In this document: piece by piece, positions 35,542 to 45,661 of the stretch | How the letters are laid out: every line of letters starts with the position of its first letter | How positions within the stretch are numbered: the first letter of the stretch is position 1 | Assembly: GCA_021186555.1 (NCBI GenBank) | Contig: JAJKFL010000011.1 | Span: 10,564,001 to 10,628,000, forward strand | DNA length: 64,000 nt | Direction: 5' to 3' | Source: Reticulitermes speratus | Lineage: Eukaryota; Arthropoda; Insecta; Blattodea; Rhinotermitidae | The notes under the pieces: generated by a model | Databases searched by the model: none | What the model saw: the letters and a program-made list of their open reading frames with translations, nothing else | Told to the model about the DNA's origin: nothing | Program-made: the position numbers and the translations under genes

Positions 35542-35608
35542 TTTTTAATATAAACTGTATTAAATAACAGATAATAAAGAGTGTACATTTATCGGAACAC
35601 GATTTTAT

Positions 35609-36807
35609 GTAATCAAGAAAATGTACGGTACAAATAACATAAAATAATAACGTTCTGTAACTTATCTAGACTTCTGAACAACAACAGAATGCTAATTACA
35701 TTCTATGACCCTCTGAGAAGGGTCCAGCGCGCAAGCAGCGGACGGAGCCTTAACTTCATGTTACACGTATATTTTGCGTTCTGTATTTGATAACAATGTG
35801 ACAGTAACACATCTTCTGATGACCTACGGCTACGCACTTGAACAGCACAGTGTGTGACCGCCTGTGAAGAGCACCAGTGTTACCGGCACCTAGGATGTTC
35901 TTATGACCAACGTAATGTTGAAGTTTAGATTCAAAAAATGCAATAATTACTCATGTATATATCAGAGACCGGGTAAGTGTGATCTGTAAACTTTCTGTCG
36001 GCAGTCGGAATGAACAAAATTCTCCTCCTCTCTACCTTTATCGCAAAAGATATTAGGGGTAAAAGACAAGGACTCCGGGTGAGATGCAGTCATTCCGTAA
36101 AACTATTTGTCACTGCATTATATCTGCGCAGTACTGACACAGAGAGGATCTGACGGTGTTAACTTCTTTCTCTGCAGGACTAAAAGTATATGCAGTTAAC
36201 TTACAGTGAAAATATCTGCCGTACCTAAAAGCGCCGACATGGGATTTCTAACAGTCTAGACTTGACTACTAAACGGAAATGGTGACTTTAGTCTACATAA
36301 AATGGAAGAAAAATTGTAAGCACAGCTCTGGAACGTAAGAGCAGTCTTCAAATGCAAGTGGCAAAGAGAAATATCCCTACGGACATACTTGCACTGCTAT
36401 TTGTCTGGTCGAACTGAAGGAAAACTTGAACAATCCGACGGCATATTCTTTGTTCGTTACAAGATTCGTCCCCCAGACATCCTTCATACAACGTCCCACT
36501 CTCTAAAGGTCGTCACTAAAGTTCACTCATGTTTCTTCTGTATAATTTTTGCTTTTGCTCTGTAGGTGGGTATCTGCCGTCTCACCCCATTTTCGAACAT
36601 TCACGTCGCCCACATTCCCACTTTATACGCTTCTTTATATTTTAAATACGTGAAACCTGAATGCTATGAAAGCGCATCCCACTTAGCCGCCACATTTCGT
36701 GGAACATGGGTCGTGCAGGTGGGACAACAGTGTCTTCCACGTAACTGTATAATCTGTTTAGGATCTGGAATAACACAGGCCGCTTCCTCTACAGACCTGC
36801 ACCAGAC
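35609..36807. other. No recognised feature
   Basis: A 122-codon frame at 36566-36934 runs into the next element and has no recognised domain. Confidence 0.4.
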
Positions 36808-36876
36808 AAAAGTTTTCCCTTATATAATAGCTTTTATTTTAACCAACATATGCACTACACCTTTGTCGTCACATAT

Positions 36877-36923
36877 ATCCCTACATATGTTTCGACTACT
36901 TATTAGTCATCATCAGGGGGATC
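36877..36923 (-). ncRNA. Hammerhead-type ribozyme motif, intact core
   Basis: Minus strand ATCCCC, CTGATGA, GACTA/TAGTC stem II (5 bp), GAAACATATGTA, GGGAT. Stem I CCC/GGG, or longer with one bulge. Confidence 0.7.
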
Positions 36924-37197
36924 AAAGTATATAAACACAGACTACACATCCACTATAATAGTTGGTTCACATTAAATGTTAAAATAAGATGAAATATGTT
37001 CACTATAAAAACATGTAGCATTTTGCATCCATTTGGTTCAATAAAACGTGTAGAGCAGAGCACTTGACACCAAAATATATCCACATCACTATTGCAAAAT
37101 GCTACATGTTTTTATAGTGAACACAGTTCGTCTTATTTTAACATTGAATGTGAACCAACTATTTTAGTGGATGTGTAGTCTGTGTTTATATACTTTG

Positions 37198-37244
37198 ATC
37201 CCCCTGATGATGACTAATAAGTAGTCGAAACATATGTAGGGGTA
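37198..37244 (+). ncRNA. Hammerhead-type ribozyme motif, intact core
   Basis: TCCCC, CTGATGA (37204-37210), GACTA-ATAAG-TAGTC, GAAAC (37227-37231), ATATGTA, GGGG. Perfect 5-bp stem II and 4-bp stem I. Predicted cleavage after A37238. Stem III is a short palindrome, suggesting pairing between two copies. Confidence 0.8.
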
Positions 37245-37338
37245 TATATGACGACAAGGTGTAGTGCATATGTTGGTTAAAATAAAAGCTATTATATAAG
37301 ACAGAATGCACGGTGAATATAATGTGAAAAGTTTTCCC

Positions 37339-37726
37339 GTTGGCGAACTTACTAAATATCTTCTGTAAGTACTAAAAGTGTTATAAATGTAGAGAAGTTC
37401 AGTACACTATTTTATTAAGAATTAAAATACGCTATATAAATTGTTATTGCACCAAAAGGAGTTAGAAGACGGTTCAAGTCTTAACCAGTTAACAAAACCA
37501 GAAATAACGAACACTCTATGAAATAGGCCAAATATCAAGGCAATGAGAATATCCAAAGGTAGACCTATATTAAAATAAAATTTCCTCTAGAAGCTGTAAC
37601 ATTAAAAAGCAATACGTTTTCTTCACAGAGTGTCCGTATGAATGCTCAGTAAATATAGCCATTATTCCCCTAATATACTCGTACCTTAACCGATTGGTAT
37701 TTTTCATGGAATCGCAGCGTTATCTG
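37339..37726. other. No recognised feature
   Basis: AT-rich. Confidence 0.4.
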
Positions 37727-37739
37727 CACATGCTTATTA

Positions 37740-38007
37740 TTTTGCTGTGGCGCAACAGTCCAACTGGGGCCTGCGCTGCCTCGTTGTTGAGGATTTTAGA
37801 TCACACACTGTAGACACACACTGTAGACACACACACACGGTAGCAATCCTCTGAACGAGGGATCAGCTTGTCACAGAGGCCGCTACCTAAACAACACAAA
37901 ACACAAGAGACGAATATCCATGCCGTCAGCGGGATTCGAAAGCACAATCCCAGCAATCGATTGGCCGCAGACCTACGCCTTAGATGGCACGACCACCGGA
38001 ATCGGGA
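37740..38007 (-). mobile_element. tRNA-derived SINE, family B, degraded head
   Basis: Minus strand begins with a damaged tRNA-like head (GGGATTCGAAAGCACAATCC antisense), then the family B body (complement of GAGACGAATATCCATGCCG) and an ACACAC-rich tail. Imperfect 13-bp repeats CACATGCTTATTA and CACATATTTATTA at 37727-37739 and 38008-38020. Confidence 0.75.
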
Positions 38008-38020
38008 CACATATTTATTA

Positions 38021-38727
38021 GTGAGGTAAAACTCAGGTTTAAGGTAGTTAATATTATTACTTCAAAGTAAGGGGTAGAGTAATTGTCATTTGTGCTTGTA
38101 AGTGGAAGGTCCTCTATTCGAACGCAGAAGCTGTACACAATGACCGGCATTATCACGGTTCACCCAATTTGTTCATAAAGAATGCTTTAGAATTATATCA
38201 CATTGTGCTACGAAATATTTAGCTTGTTTATTTCAAGTAACTTAGTAATGGGCACAAAAAATGTTCTTATTAGTACAAATAAATGAAACCAAATTTTGAA
38301 AATATATTTATTTAGTTCTTTTAAAACTATGCACCATTACATCGCCGGGATTAAATACGAGGGACGTTCAAATTCAAACCAATTAAATATTTTCAGTTCT
38401 CGGCAAAACTTTGGGCGTAAATTCGAGTCCTTGGTTAGCTTTAACTGGAATCGACCCTTTGAATTTACAACACGCGTGAAACACAACTTGTCACTTAACT
38501 AAAGAAATGGTGAAATAAACAGTCTGAAGACTTTCCCACTTATTTCTGGCTTCCCAGAGACGCCAGACCCAGCAGGTGCAGTTAGTGGAAGGAGACTAGG
38601 CAGGTTGCTGATGGGCTTAAGGGACAAGACAGAAATGTGTGTATGACGTAACACTGAGGGGAGTTCGGATCACATCTTGGACTCTTCTCAGATGGTCATA
38701 CCATTTAATCCACTGGACACTTCAAAA
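38021..38727. other. No recognised feature
   Basis: Short frames only. Confidence 0.4.
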
Positions 38728-38992
38728 TAGGACAAGTAATTCGCACTATGAACTATGCAGATGACCTTGTGCTACTGGCTGAGGGAGAAACTGTGCTACA
38801 GGGCATGATTGATAGACTAATTGAAACTGAAAGACGCTATGGAATGGAAATGAATGTGGTAACAACGAAGGTAATGAGAATCTCAAGGCAACCATCCCCA
38901 ATACAGATTATGGTAGATCAAAAACAACAGGAGAATGTGGAATATTTCAACTATTTGGGTATCAGGATAACAAATGATGCAAAATATAGATA
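38728..38992 (+). pseudogene. LINE reverse transcriptase fragment with YADD (family 2)
   Basis: Frame 38748-39032 starts MNYADDLVLLAEGETVLQGM, the reverse transcriptase palm motif (YADD) of a non-LTR retrotransposon, followed by RLIETERRYGMEMN and VEYFNYLGIRITNDA. It stops matching the family at about 38992. The overlap with the copy at 48137 (GRRYGMEMN, VMRISRQP) shows one family. An internal piece only, lacking endonuclease and C-terminus. Confidence 0.85.
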
Positions 38993-39079
38993 CACTACAT
39001 ACATATTTTGTAATCTTACAAGTCGATTGTAATTTATATTTTATATTTATGTCATTTGTGAGATCACGCAAAATTTTAC

Positions 39080-39127
39080 ATTTTCACCTGATGATGATCG
39101 GCTTGATCGAAACATGTGTTTGAAAAA
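39080..39127 (+). ncRNA. Hammerhead-type motif, cleavage-site base changed
   Basis: CTGATGA (39088-39094), GATC-GGCTT-GATC stem II, GAAACATGTG. The flanks TTTTCA and TGAAAA pair as stem I. The base at the cleavage site is G, which hammerheads do not tolerate, so likely inactive. Confidence 0.55.
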
Positions 39128-39294
39128 AAATAAACATAGGTTGTGTCAGACGGAATACGTAGCGTTATTTATAGCAGTGAGGCAGTTGCGTTCAGAATTT
39201 TGGTTTTATGTACTGTTTCAAAGCATGTCATGATTAGGTTCGTAAGTTTCAGAAGTGAAAGGGCCAATAATATTTCGTGTTCTCTGTCACCTTG

Positions 39295-39850
39295 CGCATA
39301 GAGTGGCCTATTATACTAAGCAGGGCAATTGTTATGTTTTTTTGTACGGGAGTGAAACTTGGTCTTTCCCACAAGGGGAAGAATATACCCTAAGAGCGTT
39401 CGAGAATAGGGTGCTGAGGAAGATGTATGAGCTCTTGAAGAGGAAATTAACAGAAGGATGGGGAAAAATTTCATAAGGAGGAAATTTATGAAATGTAAGC
39501 TTCACCAAAAAGAGTATTAAGGATGAGATGGGCGTGGCTTGCGGCTCTTACGAAAGAGAACAGAAAAATGCAGATGGTTTTGGTGGGAAAGCCGAAGGAA
39601 GGATGAAGCTTGCAATTCATAGGCGTAGATAGCAGAGTAAAATTAAAATGGATCTGGAAGAACTAGAATGGGAGAGCATGGACTGAATTCGTCTTACTCA
39701 GAATAGGGACCATTGGCGGGATCTTGTGAATACGGCAATGAACATTTGTATTCCATTAAATTCGGGGTACTTATTGCACAGCTGAAGAGCTACTGGCTCG
39801 ACCAAACAAACTGTGCTCCGTTAAATTAGGTATTTAGTTGCCTACTTAGT
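39295..39850 (+). pseudogene. LINE 3' region (family 1-related)
   Basis: The frame at 39255-39476 contains FLYGSETWSFPQGEEYTLRAF and ENRVLRKMYELLKRK, the C-terminal stretch after the reverse transcriptase in non-LTR elements. Further on, across frames, it has MRWAWLAALTKE and the tail TGGCGGGATCTTGTGAATAC, ending in TTAGTTAGTTAGT. It is a divergent relative of the tail at 33640-34097 with multiple frameshifts. Confidence 0.7.
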
Positions 39851-40269
39851 TACCTAGTTAGTTAGTCACAGCAATATTTAACCGACATATAACAGCGGCT
39901 TATGGAAGGGAAAATATGGAATAGGGTAAAATAGACTTAAACCAGTTTCGAGTATCGATAATTCCTCTTATGCATACATATCGCCCATCTCGACAGCAGC
40001 GCAGTCGCCGTTTCAAATCGCCCTCGATAGAGATTCTTTCTCTCACTCCCCCTCGACAGACTCTTTCTCTCGCGTGGGTGTGACTCTCAAACTCCAAGGT
40101 CTACTACCGCTAACTCCTCTCTTCAGAAGAACCTCGTCAAATATCGACCGTTTGAAGCTTTAGTCCTTTCGGTGGCAGGCATCACTTGCCTGTGGCGTGG
40201 TTCATCCACTAGTCACCGGGTCCCGATATTACAGCTGGGAAGTAGAGATCAGTTTATGCAATTTTGGAT
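39851..40269. other. No recognised feature
   Basis: Nothing recognised. Confidence 0.4.
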
Positions 40270-40571
40270 TACGCGGTAGCGCAGTTGGTTGAGGCACTGC
40301 GCTACAAGCCGGAAGGTCGCGGGCTCTATTCCCGATGGTGTCATTGGAATTTTTCATTGACTTAATCCTTCCGGCCGCACTATGGCCCTGGGGTCGACTC
40401 AACCTCTAACAGAAATGAGTGCCAGGGATACTTCCTGGGGGGTAAAGGCGGCCGATGCGTAGGGCTGACAACCTTACCACCTTCATGCGCCGATTGTCTA
40501 CAAATTCTGGGAGCCTCAACCTCCTGGAACCGTTGGGGCCTGTCCAGGCCTGTAATGGGATTGCTTTACCT
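40270..40571 (+). mobile_element. tRNA-derived SINE, family A, full length
   Basis: TAGCGCAGTTGG and GGGCTCTATTCCC boxes (B box with two changes), body GGCCCTGGGGTCGACTC and end CAGGCCTGTAATGGGATTGC. Approximate flanking repeats TATGCAATTTT and TACGCAATTTA. Confidence 0.85.
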
Positions 40572-40842
40572 TTACGCAATTTACTTTCCTTTACAAATAT
40601 AACATTCTAATTTGTAATACTTCTACGGCTTTTTCATTTTATTTTTGACGTATTGTGTATTTTGGACCCAAATTAACTCTTCAAAGCTTAGCAGTTATTA
40701 TACTCGTATATACCAACAATTTTAGCTCTAAACACTGATATTTTTCCACAGTGCTTTTATGTGTTATATATAATTCTTTAAAAAAATACCCATAATTTGC
40801 CTACAGAGCATTCCCTGATTGGTCTTTCTAATGGAAACATAT

Positions 40843-40885
<43 letters not shown>

Positions 40886-41945
40886 CACGGAAATAATATC
40901 TGTTTATTTTAAGGATCATATGGAATATATAAATGCACTGCGTGGGAAAAATTCAGAGTCCTCAATGCTGCAGCTAGTGGTATGTAAAATAACCTTAGGT
41001 TTAAAGAGTTAATTAGGGTTCAGAAGTACATAGTACATCACACATAAAAAGGGGAAGTGGTATATGTGTTAAAAATTGGAGCATCAGTGTTATAGAGTAA
41101 GGTACAATTACATAAATTAATTCATAGTTTCCAAGTTAATTAAACCGTTTGCTAAGGAACCGCAGGGACAATCACGGCAAGCTCTGTAAAACACATCTGC
41201 ACGTATTTTAACAAAATAACAAGAGACACTACCGCTAGGGTTCGTGCATTTGAAAGTCGGTCGGCTGGCTAGAAGTGACATCCGGAATGCCCTGAAATCG
41301 GCCAAGTCGATCGAGGTTTTCTGTAGTGTTGGAGCAAGTGCTGAGTTAATGCTCAAAATCCACGTTGCGCTGCATACTTCCCATGCAACAATCAGAACAT
41401 TAACTTCAAAATTTCCCCCCACACTCAACCCTCCCAACGTTAAGAACATATCATCATAATGCTGCCCTCTAAGAGGAAATGCAGACCAAATTTAAACTGC
41501 TCACCTCTGCTGAGTACTCCAACAGTCAAATTCCTCTCGTCTTCCCTTCTTCGTGTCCCGATTCTGTACCTTACCTCCAGCCTACCTTTACCAATATCCA
41601 TAGTTTTCATTGATAATCATCATTACTACTAACGTACTGGCCGCAGGAATTAGTTACTAAGGACCTACTAGCCGACAGTTTGCCTTAAATCTAATCAAAC
41701 TTGCACCAAATCAATAATGCTCCAAATGGAAGGAATAATTAGTAAACACGTCTCTGTGCCTAATTAAATAAGCGTCATCCCATCAAGACGTAAGGGAACG
41801 AAGCTATAGCTCCACGCATTCTCAGCCTCAGCAAAACATTCAAGCTTCAGTTACCTTAATCCTGGGCAAAGTCCCGTTACTGAACTGCAGGTGGCTGGAT
41901 GGACACTGCAGATCTTAATGCGGCGGTGAAGGAAACGGGGACGTA
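40572..41945. other. No recognised feature except an AT microsatellite
   Basis: (AT)n at about 40850-40883. A 110-codon minus frame at 41117-41449 and its plus-strand shadow have no recognised domain. Confidence 0.4.
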
Positions 41946-42595
41946 CGAGTTGCGTCCCGCGGTCAAGAAAGCGTATCAGTTGCGTCCCGAGTTGTGAACC
42001 CCCCCCCAGATAAGGCAATGTATCAGTTGCGTCCCGAGTTGTGAAACCCCCCAGATAAGGCAATGTATCAGTTGCGTCCGAGTTGTGAACCCCCCAGATA
42101 AGGCAATGTATCAGTTGCGTCCCGAGTGTGAACCCCAGATAAGGCAATGTATCAGTTGCGTCCCGAGTTGTAAACCCCCCAGATAAGGCAATGTATCAGT
42201 TGCGTCCCGAGTTGTAAACCCCCCAGATAAGGCAATGTATCAGTTGCGTCCCGAGTTGTGAACCCCCCCAGATAAGGCAATGTATCAGTTGCGTCCGAGT
42301 TGTGAACCCCCCCAGATAAGGCAATGTATCAGTTGCGTCCCGAGTTGTAAACCCCCCCAGATAAGGCAATGTATCAGTTGCGTCCCGAGTTGTAAACCCC
42401 CCAGATAAGGCAATGTATCAGTTGCGTCCCGAGTTGTGAACCCCCCAGATAAGGCAATGTATCAGTTGCGTCCCGAGTTGTAAACCCCCCCAGATAAGGC
42501 AATGTATCAGTTGCGTCCCGAGTTGTAAACCCCCCCATAAGCATGTCGTGGCCCATTGTAAACCCCCAGAAAGCAATGTATCAGTTGCGTCCCAA
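41946..42595. repeat. 45-bp satellite array, about 13 units
   Basis: Units of 43-46 bp: CAGTTGCGTCCCGAGTTGTG, a variable C run, then CAGATAAGGCAATGTAT. Length variation comes mainly from the C run. The left edge reads GAGTTGCGTCCCGCGGTCA, which matches the edge of the module at 44776-45152 (complement) and 63535, where a single related unit also occurs. Confidence 0.95.
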
Positions 42596-42759
42596 GGTCT
42601 CTGCTTCATGTGTATCATACAGAGACATGACCAAACCTTCAGAACAGACCGGGAAGCGAACCCGCAGAGCAGCGAGGGACATCACACACACACACACAGA
42701 CACCACCCAACTCCTAAGTTGTCGGACGGTTTCGACGACCACGTATACCTGAAGTGCAT

Positions 42760-42880
42760 GACATTTCGTAATCTTTCAATTTCTTGAACCAAAAAAGGAA
42801 AAGAAATGAAAAAATAAAATAAAAAAGGTGCATTAGTTGGTTGAAGAAATTGAAAATTGATGTCAAGATGCACGGTGAAA
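42760..42880 (+). mobile_element. Penelope-like tail relic
   Basis: GTGCATTAGTTGGTTGAAG followed by GATGCACGGTGAAAC, the order seen downstream of hammerhead motifs elsewhere. A short complement CAATTTCTTGAACC lies upstream. No ribozyme core remains. Confidence 0.45.
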
Positions 42881-43962
42881 CAACGTAAAATTTATAATGT
42901 TTGATATGTTTTGGCAATAACTGTAATGTGTAAATTGACATCTTTCTCAAACGATTCTGTGTTGTTTGATACACAATACTGTTGGTTTCTTCTTGTATCA
43001 ATACTCTTTTCAAATATCCAGTACAGCATGAGATATATTCTATTTCCGCTAATGCGCTTGGGGAAATTTCTTCAGGCCGAAAATGAGCTGTAAAATAATA
43101 ATTATATTAACAAAACTGAAAATAAAAACTCACTGAAAATTGAAAATAAAGCAATTACTGTTTAATTAATATCGGTTTAATTTTTATGAAATAAAAGTTT
43201 CACGTGGTATCTAGATTCTTAATTGAAAACAAAATATCTGTACATCCCTATAGCACTCTTTTTAACGTATTCACTCTTTATGTTGCTGTGCTTTCCTTTG
43301 TGTCCAAATTTTAAACAACTCCTTGTGCTTTAATTTTTATTCATCTGTGAATAATTGTGCGAAATGTTTTCATAGTTTATTATAAAATATATAACAATAA
43401 ATATATACATATATATGTCTGATAATATAAAGTGTATACTTATAAACATAACATACATAATGTGTAAGCTGGTTAGTTATGCACACTCTACTAACTTTTT
43501 ATTAAAATCGAAGATGGGCACTCAAATGGTAGATTAGGCTACATGTCAAACCGCATGATCAACTTCTCTAAGTACATGACACTATCTTATGCAATCGTTA
43601 ATAACTTTCAGAGTAGCATGTATAAGCAGTTAATTTCTTGTATTAGATAATAATAAAGTTTGAAGCTATAGAATAATACAACAAACAGATAGCTAAAGCG
43701 GCTCAGATCAATTTTACAGCTCTATGTAAATAATAAACTTCAAATTTTATGCAGAAAAAAAATCAGCATAATTTAAATTGACATAAAAATTATTTATTTC
43801 TCTTGAAATATTACGTTTTTAATTAGTTCACACGTTACTTAACTTTATTGCTCTGCACCGTGATCAATTAACTTAATAAATTAAATTGTCACTGTAAAAA
43901 TAATTAATAAACCACTACTGGAGTTTGCGTACAAAGTGCCTTTCCGAACCGCTGCTACTAAC
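42881..43962. other. No recognised feature
   Basis: Very AT-rich; short frames only. Confidence 0.4.
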
Positions 43963-43974
43963 AACGCTCTGTTT

Positions 43975-44193
43975 GTGAGATCTGCGCTCTTCTAGGATAT
44001 TACGCAGCGTCCAGTGGTAATCCTTTACCGACGTTTCGGGACAATATCGGCCCCATCTTCAAGGGTCAAGAAGTCTTTCTTAAAGACGGGACCGATACAT
44101 TGTCCTGAAACGTCGGTAAAGATTACCACTCGACGATGCGTAATACCCCAGAAGGGCGCAGATCTCATCAACATCGCAGCGGAAGCCTGAAAT
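43975..44193 (+). mobile_element. 219-bp hairpin element, hammerhead-related
   Basis: Arms GAGATCTGCGCTCTTCTAGG (left) and complement at about 44150-44167, with a one-sided tail to 44193. Bounded by exact 12-bp repeats AACGCTCTGTTT at 43963-43974 and 44194-44205. Arms carry CTTGAAGATGG...CGAAACGTCGG, a hammerhead-like motif with an extra T in the core and an ACGT stem III. Confidence 0.65.
44026..44066 (-). ncRNA. Hammerhead-like motif, ACGT type
   Basis: Minus strand CTTGAAGA (extra T against CTGANGA), a GC-rich stem II region, GAAACGTC, GG. The right arm (44084-44119) is more degraded. Confidence 0.35.
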
Positions 44194-44297
44194 AACGCTC
44201 TGTTTAAAAACTTAATATTATTCATTCCGTACATTCTCTTTTCTATATTTATAGTCCTACAAATGTACATTTTATTCACTATTAGTTGTGTAACACT

Positions 44298-44344
44298 GTC
44301 CTACATGTTTCTAACCATATTCTGGCTCATCGTTAGAGACTCAG
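44298..44344 (-). ncRNA. Hammerhead-type motif, core degraded
   Basis: Minus strand CTAACGA in place of CTGAGGA; AGAAACATGTA and GGACA retained. Confidence 0.45.
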
Positions 44345-44663
44345 TATTTAAAATTACACATTTTTACAACAATTGGTACAATTGTTTAAATAGTAAAAAC
44401 TGAATAACATAATAACATAAATACAACTATCAATTTTATCTTAAATACTGTATGTTTCAGGATACCATAACTACACAGATTATTCAGCTTTTAACATTTT
44501 AACCCGTATAAGACTCGGTTTATAACACCAAATAAACAGCAGCTACATCTATTCACATTTGAACCAGTGTATAAACACGATTGTAAAATAAATCCATGTT
44601 ATTCAGTTTTTACTATTTAAACAATTGTACCACTTGATGTAAAAATGTGTAATTTTAAATACT

Positions 44664-44709
44664 GAGTCTCTGAGGATGAGCCAGAATATGATTCGAAACA
44701 TGTAGGACA
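44664..44709 (+). ncRNA. Hammerhead-type ribozyme motif, intact core
   Basis: GAGTCT, CTGAGGA (44670-44676), stem II GAGCC/GATTC with one mismatch, GAAAC (44695-44699), ATGTA, GGACA. GTCT/GGAC pairs with one wobble. Predicted cleavage after A44704. Confidence 0.7.
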
Positions 44710-44775
44710 GTGTTACACAACTAATAGTGAATACAATGTACATTTGTAGGACTATAAATATAGAACGCTCTGTTT

Positions 44776-45152
44776 GTTTGCCTCTACCGAAAATATATCC
44801 ACCCCAAATGTCATAAAACTTACGTTACCCTGAGAACTTCCTGTTGCCCCTCAAGTAGATTTTTAAGCATTTTGTGGAAGTCGAAGAATTGTAATTGTGG
44901 CCAGGTCTCGCTTAATCTGACCCACTGTACAGCGTCACAGACGGACTTTGAACCAAGGCACCCTGGACCCGATTCGACACTACAGCCGTTCGGTTTTTCC
45001 TCAGCAGCCTGCTACACAACTGTTGTACCTTTAAACTGACCGCGGGACGCAACTAATACATTGCCTTATGTGGGGGGGTTGACAACTCGGGACGCAACTG
45101 ATACACAGCTCTTATCTGAAAAGTGACCGCGGGACGCAACTAGTAAACCCCG
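44776..45152. repeat. Module repeated in inverted orientation at 63535; contains satellite unit
   Basis: Almost identical to the complement of 63535-63911. Its distal part has three tandem-like blocks starting GGGACGCAACT, of which the middle one equals the 45-bp satellite unit of 41946-42595 on the opposite strand. No open frame or terminal repeat recognised. Confidence 0.9.
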
Positions 45153-45362
45153 AAGGAAACGAGTCCCTGACTCTGCAAGAAGAGAACTTCCGTTCGCCGG
45201 TCGTCCAGCGCCTAGCTTAGTCACTACGCTACGCCGACACTTCCTAGCTCTTCCCGCCACACTATATCTGTCAAACGACCAGCCTTCCTTTCGTTACTGC
45301 GCTAAGATCCATGTACTTCACGAAGCGTGTTCAAACACAACCCGTCCGGCGATTTGTCTAGG

Positions 45363-45648
45363 TACAGGTAAAGTTCTCTCTAGAACAGGCCATGAAGGCC
45401 CAGAGGGGGAGTAGAGGTATAGCTCTACTCTTTCTTTAACCCTAACACTAGATGAGGGTGGGTGGTCAACTCCATAACCCGGCCGCTTTACCCCCCGGGA
45501 AAGAGATCCGGTCCCCATTGTATAGGAGGCTGGTTGGGCCCCAGGGCCGGCCTGGACGGGTGCGGAAAATCTCGCCCCCACCGGGATTCGATCCCCGGAC
45601 CGTCCAGCCCGTAGCGAGTCGCTATACCGACTGAGCTATCCCGGCCGA
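45363..45648 (-). mobile_element. tRNA-derived SINE, family D, full length
   Basis: The minus strand starts GGCCGGGATAGCTCAGTCGG (A-box) and has GGGGATCGAATCCCGG (B-box), a CCCCGGGGGGTAAAGCGGCC body, and a tail rich in GAGTAGAGCTATACC. Imperfect 13-bp repeats CGATTTGTCTAGG and CGAATTTTCTAGG at 45350-45362 and 45649-45661. It is the best family D copy here; others lie at 8085, 13636, 17531, 18685, 48875 and 56805. Confidence 0.88.
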
Positions 45649-45661
45649 CGAATTTTCTAGG

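Larger units (their letters stand above)
35259..35608. mobile_element. 350-bp near-perfect hairpin element with two hammerhead motifs
   Basis: The whole segment is an inverted repeat: TAAAATCGTTTTCCGACAAA at the left pairs with the right end, and complementarity continues to the centre (ATTAAAATATATAAGTTAC). Each arm bears an outward-pointing hammerhead motif. About 15 nt beyond the right arm is AATGTACGGTACAAA, a variant of the TGCACGGTGAA tail seen at other loci. Target-site duplication not resolved in the AT-rich flanks. Confidence 0.7.
36820..37326 (+). mobile_element. 507-bp hairpin element with two intact hammerhead cores
   Basis: Exact 12-bp repeats AAAAGTTTTCCC at 36808-36819 and 37327-37338 bound it. 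The left arm begins TTATATAATAGCTTTTATTT and the right arm ends with the complement at about 37300, followed by a tail GACAGAATGCACGGTGAATA. The arms are complementary nearly to a central spacer around 37030-37085. Both arms hold intact hammerhead cores pointing outward, each followed by GTAGTGCATATGTTGGTT. No protein. It is the clearest example of this element type in the window, and probably a non-autonomous Penelope-like or retrozyme element (inference). Confidence 0.85.
44206..44763 (+). mobile_element. 558-bp hairpin element with hammerhead motifs
   Basis: A leader AAAAACTTAATATTATTC, then arms beginning CTATATTTATAGTCCTACAA (about 44243) and its complement ending at 44763. Bounded by 12-bp repeats AACGCTCTGTTT at 44194-44205 and 44764-44775; the first is shared with the preceding element. 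The right-arm hammerhead core is intact and the left-arm core is not. The non-inverted extension is on the left here. Confidence 0.75.
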
